Shown piece after piece: positions 45,256 to 54,175 of a DNA stretch of 64,000 bases. Origin of the DNA: Andreprevotia lacus DSM 23236. GTDB lineage: Bacteria > Pseudomonadota > Gammaproteobacteria > Burkholderiales > Chitinibacteraceae. The DNA lies in contig NZ_FWXD01000018.1 in NCBI RefSeq assembly GCF_900176275.1, positions 18,797 to 82,796 on the forward strand. Reading direction: 5' to 3'. The notes below the pieces were generated by a model, which worked only from the letters and a program-made list of their open reading frames with translations, ran no database searches and was not told the DNA's origin. The number at the start of each line of letters is the position of its first letter. The first letter of the stretch is position 1. The translations under genes were made by a program, and so were the position numbers.

Positions 45256-46920
45256 ATGCAGCATCGCACACTGCTCTGCCGCTGGCGCCCACGCCAGCTA
45301 GCTACCCTCGCCCCGCTCACCTTGCTGGCTGCCCTTGCCAGCCAGCATGCCGCCGCAGGCGATTATTACGTCGATTGCAGCAACACCACATCGGCCCAGA
45401 CCGGCACGCTGAACGAGCCGTGGAATACGCTGGCGCAGGCCAATCAGCATTACTTTTTGCCGGGTGACAACCTGTGGTTCAAGCGCAGCAGCCTGTGCAG
45501 GGGCAGCTTCAAGCCGCAGGGCGCTGGCGCAGCCGGCAACCCGGTGCGGGTCGATGCCTATGGCAGCGGCGCCCTGCCCGAACTGGATGGCTACGGCGCC
45601 AATAGCACCGTATGGCTGCACAACCTGGCGTGGTGGGAACTGCGCCGGCTGTCCATCACCAACAGCGTGCAACCAGCCGGCGCGCAGGCGCAGGGCCAGC
45701 GTGGCGTCTATGTCACCCTGCAGGACTATGGCACCGGCAGCCACTACGTGCTGCAGCAACTCAATATTCACGACATTGCCGGCTATTACGACGAAACGGT
45801 AAAGAACTCGGGCAAGTATGCCTGCGCCAGCGGTGGCATCGTCATCGAGGCACTCTCTCCGGTCGGCACCGACCCGTGCACGATATCCAACGCCGCACTG
45901 CCGGCCAATACGCCGGCTGGCGTGCCCAGCAGCTTCGACGATGTGCTGATCGATGGCAATACGCTGAACAATGTGGCGCGGCAGGGCATATACAGCTGGT
46001 CGTACTGGCGGCGCCGGGCCGAGCTGGGCAACGCCTTCGGCGTATGGCCCAATGCGGGCAGCTGGGCGGGCTGGACCAATGTGCGCATCAGCAACAACCA
46101 GCTGGGCAATATCGGCAGCGACGGTATCCAGGTGACCAACAGCAGCGATGCACTGGTCGAACACAATGTGCTCAAGGGCTTTCATACCCGCGGCAAAACG
46201 GCGCAATACGCTGCCGGCATGTGGGCGGTGAACGCCGACCGCACCGTGTTCCGCTTCAACGAGGCATCGGGCGGGCAGACCACCATGGACGGCATGGCCT
46301 TCGACATCGACCACGCCACGCGCGATACCGTGTTCGAGTACAACTTCTCGCACGATAACCAGGGCGGTTTCCTGCTGTTGTGCAACAAGGACGGCGAGGT
46401 GCACGACGGCGGCATCGTGCGTTACAACATCAGCTACAACGACAGCTACCAGTTCATCAAAACCTGCGATGGGCCGGTCACCAACGTCAAGGTGTACAAC
46501 AACACGGTCTACGTCCCCAGCGGCACCAAGCAGGCGCTGATCCTGTCCGCTGCACCGGCCAAACAGACCATCGCACTGCTGAACAACATCTTTACCCACG
46601 GCGGCAGCGCCAGCGAAGTGACGCTGGGGCAAGCCAAGAGCAGCACCTATCTGTGGGATCACAACCTCTTCTACAACTACAGCGCCATCCCGACCGATGC
46701 CTATGCGCTGACAACAGTACCGCTGCTCAATCACTGCAACAATCTACCCGCGCTGCAAAGCGGCAATGGCTACAAACTGCAGGCCGGCTCACCAGCAGCA
46801 GGCTCGGGGGTGAGCATTGCCAGCCCCGGCAGCCAGGACTATTACGGCAACCCGATTCCGCTCTCTGGCGTCAACCGTGGCGCGTATCAGGGGTCGGCGC
46901 AGGCTTGCACCACGAGCTGA
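45256..46920 (+). CDS. Secreted right-handed parallel beta-helix protein
   Basis: The 554-residue protein has a signal peptide (LATLAPLTLLAALASQHAAA) and a mature start GDYYVDC. Repeated beta-helix coils follow: DVLIDGNTLNNVARQGIYSW, VRISNNQLGNIGSDGIQVTN, ALVEHNVLKG, TVFEYNFSHDNQGG, VKVYNNTVYV and IALLNNIFTHGG. The fold is that of polysaccharide lyases and carbohydrate-active or glycan-binding proteins. No definite catalytic set was identified. It sits 85 bp after murQ and is co-directional, so it may act on a periplasmic or extracellular sugar polymer feeding the MurPQ pathway. That role is an inference. Confidence 0.85.
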   Translation: MQHRTLLCRWRPRQLATLAPLTLLAALASQHAAAGDYYVDCSNTTSAQTGTLNEPWNTLAQANQHYFLPGDNLWFKRSSLCRGSFKPQGAGAAGNPVRVDAYGSGALPELDGYGANSTVWLHNLAWWELRRLSITNSVQPAGAQAQGQRGVYVTLQDYGTGSHYVLQQLNIHDIAGYYDETVKNSGKYACASGGIVIEALSPVGTDPCTISNAALPANTPAGVPSSFDDVLIDGNTLNNVARQGIYSWSYWRRRAELGNAFGVWPNAGSWAGWTNVRISNNQLGNIGSDGIQVTNSSDALVEHNVLKGFHTRGKTAQYAAGMWAVNADRTVFRFNEASGGQTTMDGMAFDIDHATRDTVFEYNFSHDNQGGFLLLCNKDGEVHDGGIVRYNISYNDSYQFIKTCDGPVTNVKVYNNTVYVPSGTKQALILSAAPAKQTIALLNNIFTHGGSASEVTLGQAKSSTYLWDHNLFYNYSAIPTDAYALTTVPLLNHCNNLPALQSGNGYKLQAGSPAAGSGVSIASPGSQDYYGNPIPLSGVNRGAYQGSAQACTTS

Positions 46921-46955
46921 TGCACCACCAGCCAGGGCAGCCGCCCCGGCTGGCA

Positions 46956-46983
46956 ACGCAAAAAGCCGGCCCGAAGGGCCGGC
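46956..46983 (-). terminator. Rho-independent terminator after gntR
   Basis: On the minus strand GCCGGCCC-TTC-GGGCCGGC is followed by TTTTTGCG. The 8-bp GC stem and T run fit a terminator for the gntR transcript 36 bp after its stop. Confidence 0.85.
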
Positions 46984-47018
46984 GCTGTCTGCAGGCAGGG
47001 CCACCGGGCCCGGCCTGC

Positions 47019-47822
47019 TCAATAAGACATATTGATGTGCTCTGCCGCCGTCACCGACAGATAGTCGTAACGGTCACCGCGATACACCGAGCGGGTCAGC
47101 TCGATCGGCCGGCCCTCGTTGGAGAACGAGCGCCGTTCTATGCTGAGCACCGCATCCAGCGGGTTGATGGCCAGCAGCCCGGCATCGGCTACCGAGGCCA
47201 GCTGCGCACGCAGCCGCTGCATCGCCCGTGCCGGGCGCACATCGACGGCGCGCAGTGCGTCGTACAACGACTCGCCGAAATCCAGATTGTTGCCCAGCAG
47301 CGCAGCCGAGATCACCGCACGCTCCACCGCCATCGGCGTGCCATCGGCCGTGCGCACGCGGTCCAGCCGCATTACCGGCTGATCGGGCAGCAAGTTGAGC
47401 GCCAGCGACTCTTCCGGTGTCGGCCAGCCCAGTTCGCGGCGTATCCAGAACGAACCCGGCGTATGGCCGCGCTGGCGCATGTCATCAGAAAAACTGCTGA
47501 TGATGGCCAGTGGCTGCTCGACCCGGCTGGCGACAAAAGTGCCGGCACCCTGCCGTGACTCGATCAGCCCTTGTTGCGTCAGCAATTCCAGCGCGCGGCG
47601 CACGGTATCTCGCGATACCTTGAACTGCTGCGCCATTTCACGCTCGGGCGGAAAGCACTCACCCGCGGCGAGCTGGCCATCGACGATGGCCTGGCGCAGC
47701 CGGTTGGCCAGGCGCTGGTAGGTAGACTGCCGACCGGCGGTTTGCGGCGCATGCAGCTCGGCCACATCGGCCTCGTCGAACAGGCTGCTGACGGTGGCCG
47801 CCTGAGGGGAAAACTCACTCAT
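47019..47822 (-). CDS. GntR/HutC-family transcriptional regulator of the MurNAc locus
   Basis: The 267-residue protein has an N-terminal winged HTH (about 34-100: YQRLANRLRQAIVDGQLAAG, FPPEREMAQQFKVSRDTVRR) and a C-terminal UTRA ligand domain (about 115-260, with VMRLDRVRTADGTPMAVERA). HutC-type members such as DasR, NagR/YvoA and NagQ sense amino-sugar phosphates and bind TGGTAT/ATACCA-like sites. ATG 47822 follows AGGAAGG. The gene lies 43 bp downstream of murP in the same transcript. MurNAc-6-P or GlcNAc-6-P is the likely effector, by inference. Confidence 0.9.
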   Translation of the reverse strand: MSEFSPQAATVSSLFDEADVAELHAPQTAGRQSTYQRLANRLRQAIVDGQLAAGECFPPEREMAQQFKVSRDTVRRALELLTQQGLIESRQGAGTFVASRVEQPLAIISSFSDDMRQRGHTPGSFWIRRELGWPTPEESLALNLLPDQPVMRLDRVRTADGTPMAVERAVISAALLGNNLDFGESLYDALRAVDVRPARAMQRLRAQLASVADAGLLAINPLDAVLSIERRSFSNEGRPIELTRSVYRGDRYDYLSVTAAEHINMSY

Positions 47823-47865
47823 CACACCTTCCTGTTGTTAGTGCTGTCAGTCTGCGTCACGCGGA

Positions 47866-49368
47866 TCAGGCCGCCTGCGCCACGCCGGATGGGCGCAATC
47901 CGTCACCCGGCGCCTGGGGCTTGTCGGTCTGTGCGGCGCCGTATTGTTCCAGATGCTCGCGACTCAGGCCGAAGAACCAGGTAAACGTGAACCCGGCCAG
48001 ATAGGCCACAGCAGCCGCTGTCACATAGCCTGCCACACTGGCGGGAATGCCCAGTGGCCCGGTCACCAGCGGAATCAGCATCAGATTGGCCGGGCCGATG
48101 GTCGAGGCACCGATGAAATGCCCCTGGCTGGCATACCAGCCCAGCACCAGCGCACCCACGCCGCCACCCAGCGACGCAGTGAAAAATGGCCGGCCCAGCG
48201 GCAGGGTCACGCCATACAGCAGCGGCTCGCCCACGCCCATCATGCAGATGGGCAGCGCGGTGCGGATCACCCGGCGGATTTCCTCGCTTTTGAGGCGGAA
48301 GTATACCGCAATGGCCGCACCGGCATGGCCGCAGCCGGCCATGGCCAGAATGGGGAACAGCGCGGTATAGCCGTACTGGCTGATCAGCTCGGCATGAATG
48401 GGAATCAACGCCTGATGCAAGCCGAACATCAACAGGCTCAGGAAGGACAGCGCCAGTGCAAACGCTGCCGGCATGCCACCATGATGCAGCAGCGCCGTGG
48501 CGGCCTTGCCCACCTGTACCGACAACACACCGGCTACCGGCATGATGACGAAGAGCACCGCCAGCCCGGTCAGCAACAGCGCCAGCGTGGGGGTGACGAT
48601 GGTATCGAGTGCGGCCGGAATGCGCGCCCTGATACGCCGCTCCAGAAAGGCCAGCAAGGCTGCCGCAAACAGCGCCCCCATCAAGCCACCCTGCCCCGGC
48701 TTGAGCGCCACCTCGCCCAGCAGCGGCAAGCTAAAGGCCGGGAAATCCTTCAGCGCCGGCAGCAAAATGATGCCCGCCACCGCACCGCCCAGTGCCGGCG
48801 TACCGCCGAACTCGCGCGCGGTGTTGATGCCGGCCTGCACCAGCAGAAAGGCAAAGAAGGCCGAGCCGATCAGCGAGGTCACCGACGCCAGGGTCAGCAG
48901 CCATGGCAGCTGTGCACCCAAGGGGCCGGCCAGCACGCTCTTGGCAATGCCCGATACCGCGTTGATGAAACCGGCACCGATCAGCGCAGGAATCATCGGC
49001 ACGAAGATGCTGCTGATGCGGCGCAAAAACTGCTTGAACGGCGTCTGGTTACGTTGTTTGTGGTTCTGGCGCAGCGTGGCGCCTTGCTCGGCCAGCGTGG
49101 TCGGGCTGACCGCCTTGAGCTGCCGGGCAAAATGCTCGCTCACCGGCGTGACCACGCCCGGGCCAAGGATGATTTGCAGCGTTTCGGCGCTCACCACGCC
49201 ATGCACGCCCGGCAGCGCCTTGAGCGCGGCCAGATCGGCACGCTCCGGCGCATGCAGCGTAACGCGCAAGCGTGTCATGCAATGGGTGTGGTCAGCCACG
49301 TTGGCGGCACCACCAAGATATTTGAGCAGCGCAGCGGCCAGCGCGGCGCGGGTATCGGTCTGGGTCAT
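47866..49368 (-). CDS. murP: PTS EIIBC permease, MurP-like (N-acetylmuramic acid)
   Basis: The 500-residue protein has an EIIB domain with phosphocysteine Cys30 in HTHCMTRLRVTL, then a long EIIC domain of about ten membrane segments with FVPMIPALIGAGFINAVSG and the GxxExxLYGVTLP motif (MMGVGEPLLYGVTLP). It imports and 6-phosphorylates a sugar. Pairing with murQ and the absence of an EIIA domain point to the MurP subgroup, with a GlcNAc/sucrose-type EIIA supplied elsewhere. ATG 49368 begins MTQTDTRAALAAALLKYLGG. The upstream in-frame extension to 49458 lacks PTS similarity. Confidence 0.85.
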   Translation of the reverse strand: MTQTDTRAALAAALLKYLGGAANVADHTHCMTRLRVTLHAPERADLAALKALPGVHGVVSAETLQIILGPGVVTPVSEHFARQLKAVSPTTLAEQGATLRQNHKQRNQTPFKQFLRRISSIFVPMIPALIGAGFINAVSGIAKSVLAGPLGAQLPWLLTLASVTSLIGSAFFAFLLVQAGINTAREFGGTPALGGAVAGIILLPALKDFPAFSLPLLGEVALKPGQGGLMGALFAAALLAFLERRIRARIPAALDTIVTPTLALLLTGLAVLFVIMPVAGVLSVQVGKAATALLHHGGMPAAFALALSFLSLLMFGLHQALIPIHAELISQYGYTALFPILAMAGCGHAGAAIAVYFRLKSEEIRRVIRTALPICMMGVGEPLLYGVTLPLGRPFFTASLGGGVGALVLGWYASQGHFIGASTIGPANLMLIPLVTGPLGIPASVAGYVTAAAVAYLAGFTFTWFFGLSREHLEQYGAAQTDKPQAPGDGLRPSGVAQAA

Positions 49369-49468
49369 TGCTTCAATCTCTGGATGACTGTTGGCACGCC
49401 CGTTCAGGGCTGTCGCAGTAGCCGGCATGGTGCAGGCAAGCAGCGGGCGTGGCAACAATTGGACTGGA

Positions 49469-49494
49469 ATTGGTTTTTATATGCATATACCAAT
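49469..49494. promoter_or_regulatory. Palindromic operator candidate upstream of murP
   Basis: ATTGGT and ACCAAT arms flank a perfect TATATGCATATA core in this 26-bp near-palindrome, which spans 101-126 bp before the murP start. It begins at the last base of the exbD stop codon. The right half ATACCAAT matches the motif before murQ and the TonB receptor, so GntR is the likely binder. It also implies an internal promoter between exbD and murP. Confidence 0.6.
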
Positions 49495-49895
49495 CAGGGT
49501 TCGGTCACGACGGCCACGTGGCTGACACCGGCATGGCCGACCTCGGCCAGCAGCTTTGCGACCAGGCCATAGCGCACGCTGTCGTCGGCACGCACCTGCA
49601 CCACCAGCGCCGGGTCGGCCGCCAGCAGCGGCTTGACCAGCTGCGCCAGCGCAGCCGGGGCAACTTCCTGCCGCTCCTTGTACCAGCGGCCCTGGGCATC
49701 GACGGTCAGCACCAGTGGCGGCTTTTGCTCGGGTCTGGCAGTAGCCACGGTCTTGGGCAGCTGCACCGGCACGACATTGTTGAGCAGCGGTGCTGTCACG
49801 ATGAACGCCACCAGCAGCACCAGCATCACGTCCACCAGCGGGGTGATGTTGATTTCCGCCAGCACCTCGTCGCGATCATTGCTGGAGAACGCCAT
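49494..49895 (-). CDS. exbD: Biopolymer transport protein ExbD
   Basis: The 133-residue protein has a single N-terminal membrane helix with the proton-path aspartate (ITPLVDVMLVLLVAFIVTAP) and a periplasmic domain ending HVAVVTEP. ExbD with ExbB energises TonB. It starts one base into the exbB stop (coordinates share 49895) and ends at the palindrome ahead of murP. Confidence 0.93.
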   Translation of the reverse strand: MAFSSNDRDEVLAEINITPLVDVMLVLLVAFIVTAPLLNNVVPVQLPKTVATARPEQKPPLVLTVDAQGRWYKERQEVAPAALAQLVKPLLAADPALVVQVRADDSVRYGLVAKLLAEVGHAGVSHVAVVTEP

Positions 49896-50560
49896 CAGGC
49901 CGCCTCCGCCCGCTGCGGCAACGCAAAGCGTGCGCGCTGGGCCAGATTGACGAAATCGGTGGCGAATTCGTCCAGATCCGCCCCCACCAGCTTGAGCCGG
50001 CGCAAGAAATAGTTGTAGGCCAGCACCGCCGGTACGGCGACGGCAATGCCCACGCCGGTGGCCACCAGCGCCTCGCCGATCGGGCCGGCCACCACGTCTA
50101 TGCTGGCCGAGCCCGCCGCGCTGATGCCTTTCAGCGCGTGCATGATGCCGAACACGGTGCCGAACAAGCCCACGAATGGCGCAGTGCTGCCTATGCTGGC
50201 CAGCAGCGACAAACCGCCCTCCAGCGCGCGCCGCTCCTTGTGGATTTGCTGGCGCAAATGGCGCTCCAGCGCATCCTGCCTGTCCCAGCTGTGCGCCAGA
50301 TCATGCGGGGCATCGGCCTCGCCCAGCGCGCCAAAACCGGTGCGGGCCAGCCGGGGCAATGGGCCGTCGGCCGGCCAGTCCTGCTGCGCAGCGGCAGGCA
50401 GATCGGCCGCATGCCAGAAGCGCTGCAAAAAGCGCTTGCTGCTGCCGCCCAGCTTGAAGTGTTGCCACGCCTTGAGCAGGATCACGCTCCAGGTCAGCAC
50501 GGAAAACAAACCCAGCAGCCAGAGCGAGCCGGGCACTACCCATACGGTGATGTCGTTCAT
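49895..50560 (-). CDS. exbB: Biopolymer transport protein ExbB (TolQ/MotA family)
   Basis: The 221-residue protein starts at ATG 50560 (MNDITVWVVPGSLWLLGLFS). It has three membrane helices and the family core LASIGSTAPFVGLFGTVFGI followed by EALVATGVGIAVAVPAVLAY. It forms the proton channel with ExbD. An upstream extension to 50656 runs into tonB and has no similarity. It is 37 bp after tonB. Confidence 0.93.
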   Translation of the reverse strand: MNDITVWVVPGSLWLLGLFSVLTWSVILLKAWQHFKLGGSSKRFLQRFWHAADLPAAAQQDWPADGPLPRLARTGFGALGEADAPHDLAHSWDRQDALERHLRQQIHKERRALEGGLSLLASIGSTAPFVGLFGTVFGIMHALKGISAAGSASIDVVAGPIGEALVATGVGIAVAVPAVLAYNYFLRRLKLVGADLDEFATDFVNLAQRARFALPQRAEAA

Positions 50561-50597
50561 GTGTTGTCTCTTGATGGTTGAATCATGTTGCGATCGG

Positions 50598-51362
50598 CTA
50601 GCTGGCCAGCTTGAATACGATGGGCACACTGGCCCAGCCATCGACCGGTGCATCACCGCGCCGCGCCGGATTGAACAGCCAGCGTTTCACCGTCTGCACC
50701 GCCGCGTCGTCGAGCACCTTGCGGCCAGAGCCGCTTTGCACCTCCACGCTGTCGGGCCGGCCGTCCGCCAGCACGCGCACCCTCAGCAGCACCGTGCCTT
50801 CCCAGCCTTGCTCCAGCGCCACCGGCGGATAGCGCGGCGGCGGGTTGTTGCGGTAGCCGGCGCGGCCATAGGCAGCGGTTTCGGCCGGGGCCTCGCTGCT
50901 CTTCGCAGCCACTGGCACTTCGGCACGTGGCGTGCTGTCCACGGGCACAACAGGGGACAACTCGGCATGGCTGTCGGCCACTGCAGCCGGCGCAGGTACA
51001 CTGCGCGGCGCTAGCGCTGCTGCCGGTACAGGAGCACGTGGCGCAGCCGGAGCCTTGGCGGATTGCGGTAGTGGTGCTGGCGGCTTGATTGCTTTCTGCT
51101 GCAGCGGCTCGGGTGGTTTGACCACCTCGATCACCAGCGGCCTGGGCGGTGCCGGCACAGCCAGTGGCAGCGGGGTTGCCGCCGGCAAGGCTAGCCAGAC
51201 AGCCGCGTGCATGGCCAGCACCAGCCCCCCAAGGGGCAGCCAGCGCGGCACACGGCTATCCGGCACGGCGGGCTGTGGCGTCGGTACCGGCGGTGGCAAA
51301 ACCACTGCCGAACCGCTTGGCAGCCGCCGTCTGCGCCCGTAGGCAAGACTGAGCTCAGACAC
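50598..51362 (-). CDS. tonB: TonB energy-transducing protein
   Basis: The 254-residue protein has a cytoplasmic N-terminus, one membrane helix (LPLGGLVLAMHAAVWLALPA), a long Pro/Ala/Lys-rich periplasmic spacer and a C-terminal TonB domain (NPPPRYPPVALEQGWEGTVL, then AAVQTVKRWLFNPAR). It uses a GTG start at 51362 with AAGGGCG upstream. It lies between the receptor and exbB genes, so it is probably dedicated to this receptor. Confidence 0.9.
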   Translation of the reverse strand: MSELSLAYGRRRRLPSGSAVVLPPPVPTPQPAVPDSRVPRWLPLGGLVLAMHAAVWLALPAATPLPLAVPAPPRPLVIEVVKPPEPLQQKAIKPPAPLPQSAKAPAAPRAPVPAAALAPRSVPAPAAVADSHAELSPVVPVDSTPRAEVPVAAKSSEAPAETAAYGRAGYRNNPPPRYPPVALEQGWEGTVLLRVRVLADGRPDSVEVQSGSGRKVLDDAAVQTVKRWLFNPARRGDAPVDGWASVPIVFKLAS

Positions 51363-51374
51363 AATGTGGCGCCC

Positions 51375-53702
51375 TTAGAACTCGACCTTCAAGGTCGTAC
51401 CCAAGGTGCGCGGCTGGCCGGCCGAGCCTGCGTACAAACCGCCGCCTATGCCTTGCGAACCGGCCGCCAGGTAGTAACGCGTATCGAGCAGGTTCTTGGC
51501 CCACAGCGACAGCTCCCAACCGTGACCGGCATATTTGCCACGCCAGCCGGTGGCCACGTTGAGCAAGCCATAGGCCGGAATGCGCGAGTATTCCGAATCG
51601 CTCAGATCGCCATAACTTGCCGAGCGCCAGGCATAGCCGGCATTCACGTACTGGGTGATGCCGTCGAATGGCGACCACTCGTAGCGACCGCTGAGGTTGA
51701 AGATCCAGCGCGGCGCGCCATTGAGCGCAAAGCCAGACAGATCGCAGGTGGTCGCACCGGTTGCCGCCACTTCGGCACGGCACGGCGCCTTGGTGAACGA
51801 GCGGTAGTGCGCATCGTTGTACGAGCCATTGAGCGATAGCGACCAGCCCGTTGCCGGCTTGGCCTGCACTTCGAATTCCACGCCCCTGGTTTCCACATCG
51901 CCGGCATTGGTCAGCGCCGACACCGGCAAACCGGTGGCCGGGTTGATCAGATAGGTATTGGTCTGGTAGCCGGTGATGCGGGTCCAGAACAGGTTGGCGT
52001 TGACGAACAGGCGACGGTCCAGCCAGTCGCTCTTGAAGCCGATTTCCAGGCTGTTGGCTTTTTCCGGATCGACGCGCAGCGAATCGGCGCCCAGCGCCGG
52101 GCCACTGCCCACGCCGTTGATGTTGTAACCGGCTGATTTCTCGCCATGCGATACCGAGGCATAAGCCAGCAAGGACGGTGTGACACGGTAAGCGGCACTC
52201 AGCAGCGCGGACGGCGCCAGCAGGTTGTCCTGCAGCGTGCCCGAATCCCAGCGGCCCAGTGCCGCCTGCGTCAGCGCGGTGCCGCCGATGGGCGCGTCGC
52301 GATAGGTGCGTGCAGACTTCTGTTCATAGGTCAGCCGCAGGCCGGCGGTCAGGTCCAGCTGCGGCGTGGCGTGATAGACGCCCTGCCCGAACAGTGCATA
52401 GCTGTCAGTAGTGGCCTCGCCATGTGTCCAGCTGGTGGCGTTGTTGAAACGGCCAGCCGGGGTCAGGTACACCGCATCGGCCTTGGGGCCGTAGATATTG
52501 AACACGTCGTTGCTGGCTTGCTGGCGGAAATAGAAGCCCCCCAGCACATAGTCGAAATGCTCGCCCTTGGGCGAAGCCAGCCGCAGCTCTTGCGAAAACT
52601 GCTTGTCGTCGGCATTGGCACCGTTATCGAGCACGCCGGCGATATTGCTGAAATCCACGTCGTTGTGCGGACGGAAGTGCCAGTCGCGCACGGAAGTGAT
52701 CGAGGTGAGCTTGTAGTCACCCAGCTGCCAGTTGGCCTCGGCCGACAAGCCGCCCTGGTGCACACGCACACCCTGCGGGCCATCGACGTTCACCGTGTAG
52801 TCATCCGGGTTGCGCGGGATATTGGTCGCGCCGGCATCACTCACCAGCTGCACAAAGGTTTTCTTGCCTGCCGCCACCGGACCGAAGCCATAGGGCACCA
52901 GCGTGCCGGTGGTGCTGTCTTCATCGTGATAATCACCGATCAGGCGCAGGCTGAAATCCTCGGTGGGCACGTACAGCAACTGGGCGCGCACACCGCTGCG
53001 GTCTATGCCGTTGAAACTGCGGTCGTCGTGCAGGTTCTGCAGCCAGCCATCGTCGTGCGTCTTGTAGGTGCCGACACTGACGGCAACGGTATCGGTCAGC
53101 CCACCGGTGGCCGTCGCCTGATACTGCTGATAGCCGCGATTGCCCAACGATACGGATACGCTGCCGCCGTTATGGAAGCTGGGTTTACGGGTACCGATGT
53201 TGAGCACGCCCGCCGTCGTGTTCTTGCCGAACAGCGTGCCTTGCGGGCCACGCAACAGATCAAGCTGTTCGATATCCAGCAGATCGGTGACCGCCATGCC
53301 CGGCCGGCCATAGAACACATTGTCGATCACGATGCCGACGCTGGATTCCAGCCCTTCATTGGCCGGGTTGTTGCCGATGCCGCGCACCGCCAGGCTGGAT
53401 TGCCGCGCATGGTTGAATGCTGCATTGGTGCTGGGCAGCGCCTGCTGCAGGTCCTGCACTTGATACAGATGTCGCTCCTGCAGATCCTGCCCTTTCAGCA
53501 CCGTGATCGGTGCCGGCACGTCCTGCACGTTTTCACTGCGGCGGCGTGCCGTAACGGTCACGGTGTCCAGCGTATTGCCATCGTCCCCCGCCGCCGGTGC
53601 TGCCGCCAGCGCTGGCCACGCCACCGCCCATGCTACGGCTGCGGCAAGCAGACGATGCCGGTATGGCGGTTGATACACATTGTTGGTTTGCTGCTGTTTC
53701 AT
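51375..53702 (-). CDS. TonB-dependent outer-membrane receptor
   Basis: The 775-residue protein has a signal peptide (LLAAAVAWAVAWPALAAA), a TonB box-like LDTVTVTARRR, a plug domain (VPAPITVLKGQDLQERHLYQ, QLDLLRGPQGTLFGKNTTAG) and a beta-barrel to a terminal phenylalanine (TLGTTLKVEF). The substrate cannot be read from sequence. It heads the tonB-exbB-exbD-murP-gntR run, and its upstream region carries motifs shared with murQ and murP. An amino sugar or muropeptide fragment is therefore the favoured ligand. An iron chelate or an organosulfur compound (the neighbouring locus) remains possible. Confidence 0.92.
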   Translation of the reverse strand: MKQQQTNNVYQPPYRHRLLAAAVAWAVAWPALAAAPAAGDDGNTLDTVTVTARRRSENVQDVPAPITVLKGQDLQERHLYQVQDLQQALPSTNAAFNHARQSSLAVRGIGNNPANEGLESSVGIVIDNVFYGRPGMAVTDLLDIEQLDLLRGPQGTLFGKNTTAGVLNIGTRKPSFHNGGSVSVSLGNRGYQQYQATATGGLTDTVAVSVGTYKTHDDGWLQNLHDDRSFNGIDRSGVRAQLLYVPTEDFSLRLIGDYHDEDSTTGTLVPYGFGPVAAGKKTFVQLVSDAGATNIPRNPDDYTVNVDGPQGVRVHQGGLSAEANWQLGDYKLTSITSVRDWHFRPHNDVDFSNIAGVLDNGANADDKQFSQELRLASPKGEHFDYVLGGFYFRQQASNDVFNIYGPKADAVYLTPAGRFNNATSWTHGEATTDSYALFGQGVYHATPQLDLTAGLRLTYEQKSARTYRDAPIGGTALTQAALGRWDSGTLQDNLLAPSALLSAAYRVTPSLLAYASVSHGEKSAGYNINGVGSGPALGADSLRVDPEKANSLEIGFKSDWLDRRLFVNANLFWTRITGYQTNTYLINPATGLPVSALTNAGDVETRGVEFEVQAKPATGWSLSLNGSYNDAHYRSFTKAPCRAEVAATGATTCDLSGFALNGAPRWIFNLSGRYEWSPFDGITQYVNAGYAWRSASYGDLSDSEYSRIPAYGLLNVATGWRGKYAGHGWELSLWAKNLLDTRYYLAAGSQGIGGGLYAGSAGQPRTLGTTLKVEF

Positions 53703-54175
53703 GCTGCCCCCGCAGGAATGTCGATCATCAAGTCAATCCGCCCACCAAGCTTGCCGGTGGCCGATACGATGGGCGCATTCTCACAGGTACGAAATTGGTA
53801 TGCAACAGGTATTTTGAGAATTCGTCTATAAAAACCAGTCAATAGATCAATAACAAGCGGACGCACTTCAGTTCCAACAGCAAAACAAGAGACAAAAATT
53901 CAAACAAATCAACAATAAATAACAAAACAAGCCTTTACATACCAATATCAGCCAGGTACTGGCAATCTGGCGTTGTGAGGCCGATTGGATACCAATAACC
54001 AAACCAATCCATACCAAAAGCGGCACCACCTCGTCCAGCCCTTGCGCTGGCACACCCCCGGCTAGCCGATCGGGGCGCTTCAACCGCACCGCCCGGTAAC
54101 ACGCCTCAGCTTCAAATAACTGATGGCGATAAACATCATTTTCTTTATTCTTTTACATTGAACAAGGGGCTTTTT
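53703..54175. promoter_or_regulatory. Long AT-rich divergent control region with repeated ATACCAAT sites
   Basis: This 473-bp region separates the TonB receptor operon (minus) from the sulfur/encapsulin operon (plus). It holds ATTGGTATGCAA (53794-53805; complement TTGCATACCAAT), TTTACATACCAATA (53934-53947), the palindrome ATTGGATACCAAT (53984-53996) and ATACCAA (54011-54017). The first two match the murQ site and are probably GntR operators. The part from 53830 to 53940 is very AT-rich. The last 50 bp (about 54125-54170) would hold the promoter of the sulfur operon. Confidence 0.55.

Noticed and set aside
47944..49572. 542-residue frame opposite murP and exbD
   Set aside because: It is the antisense of two well-supported genes, rich in Arg/Gln/His as expected for a shadow frame.
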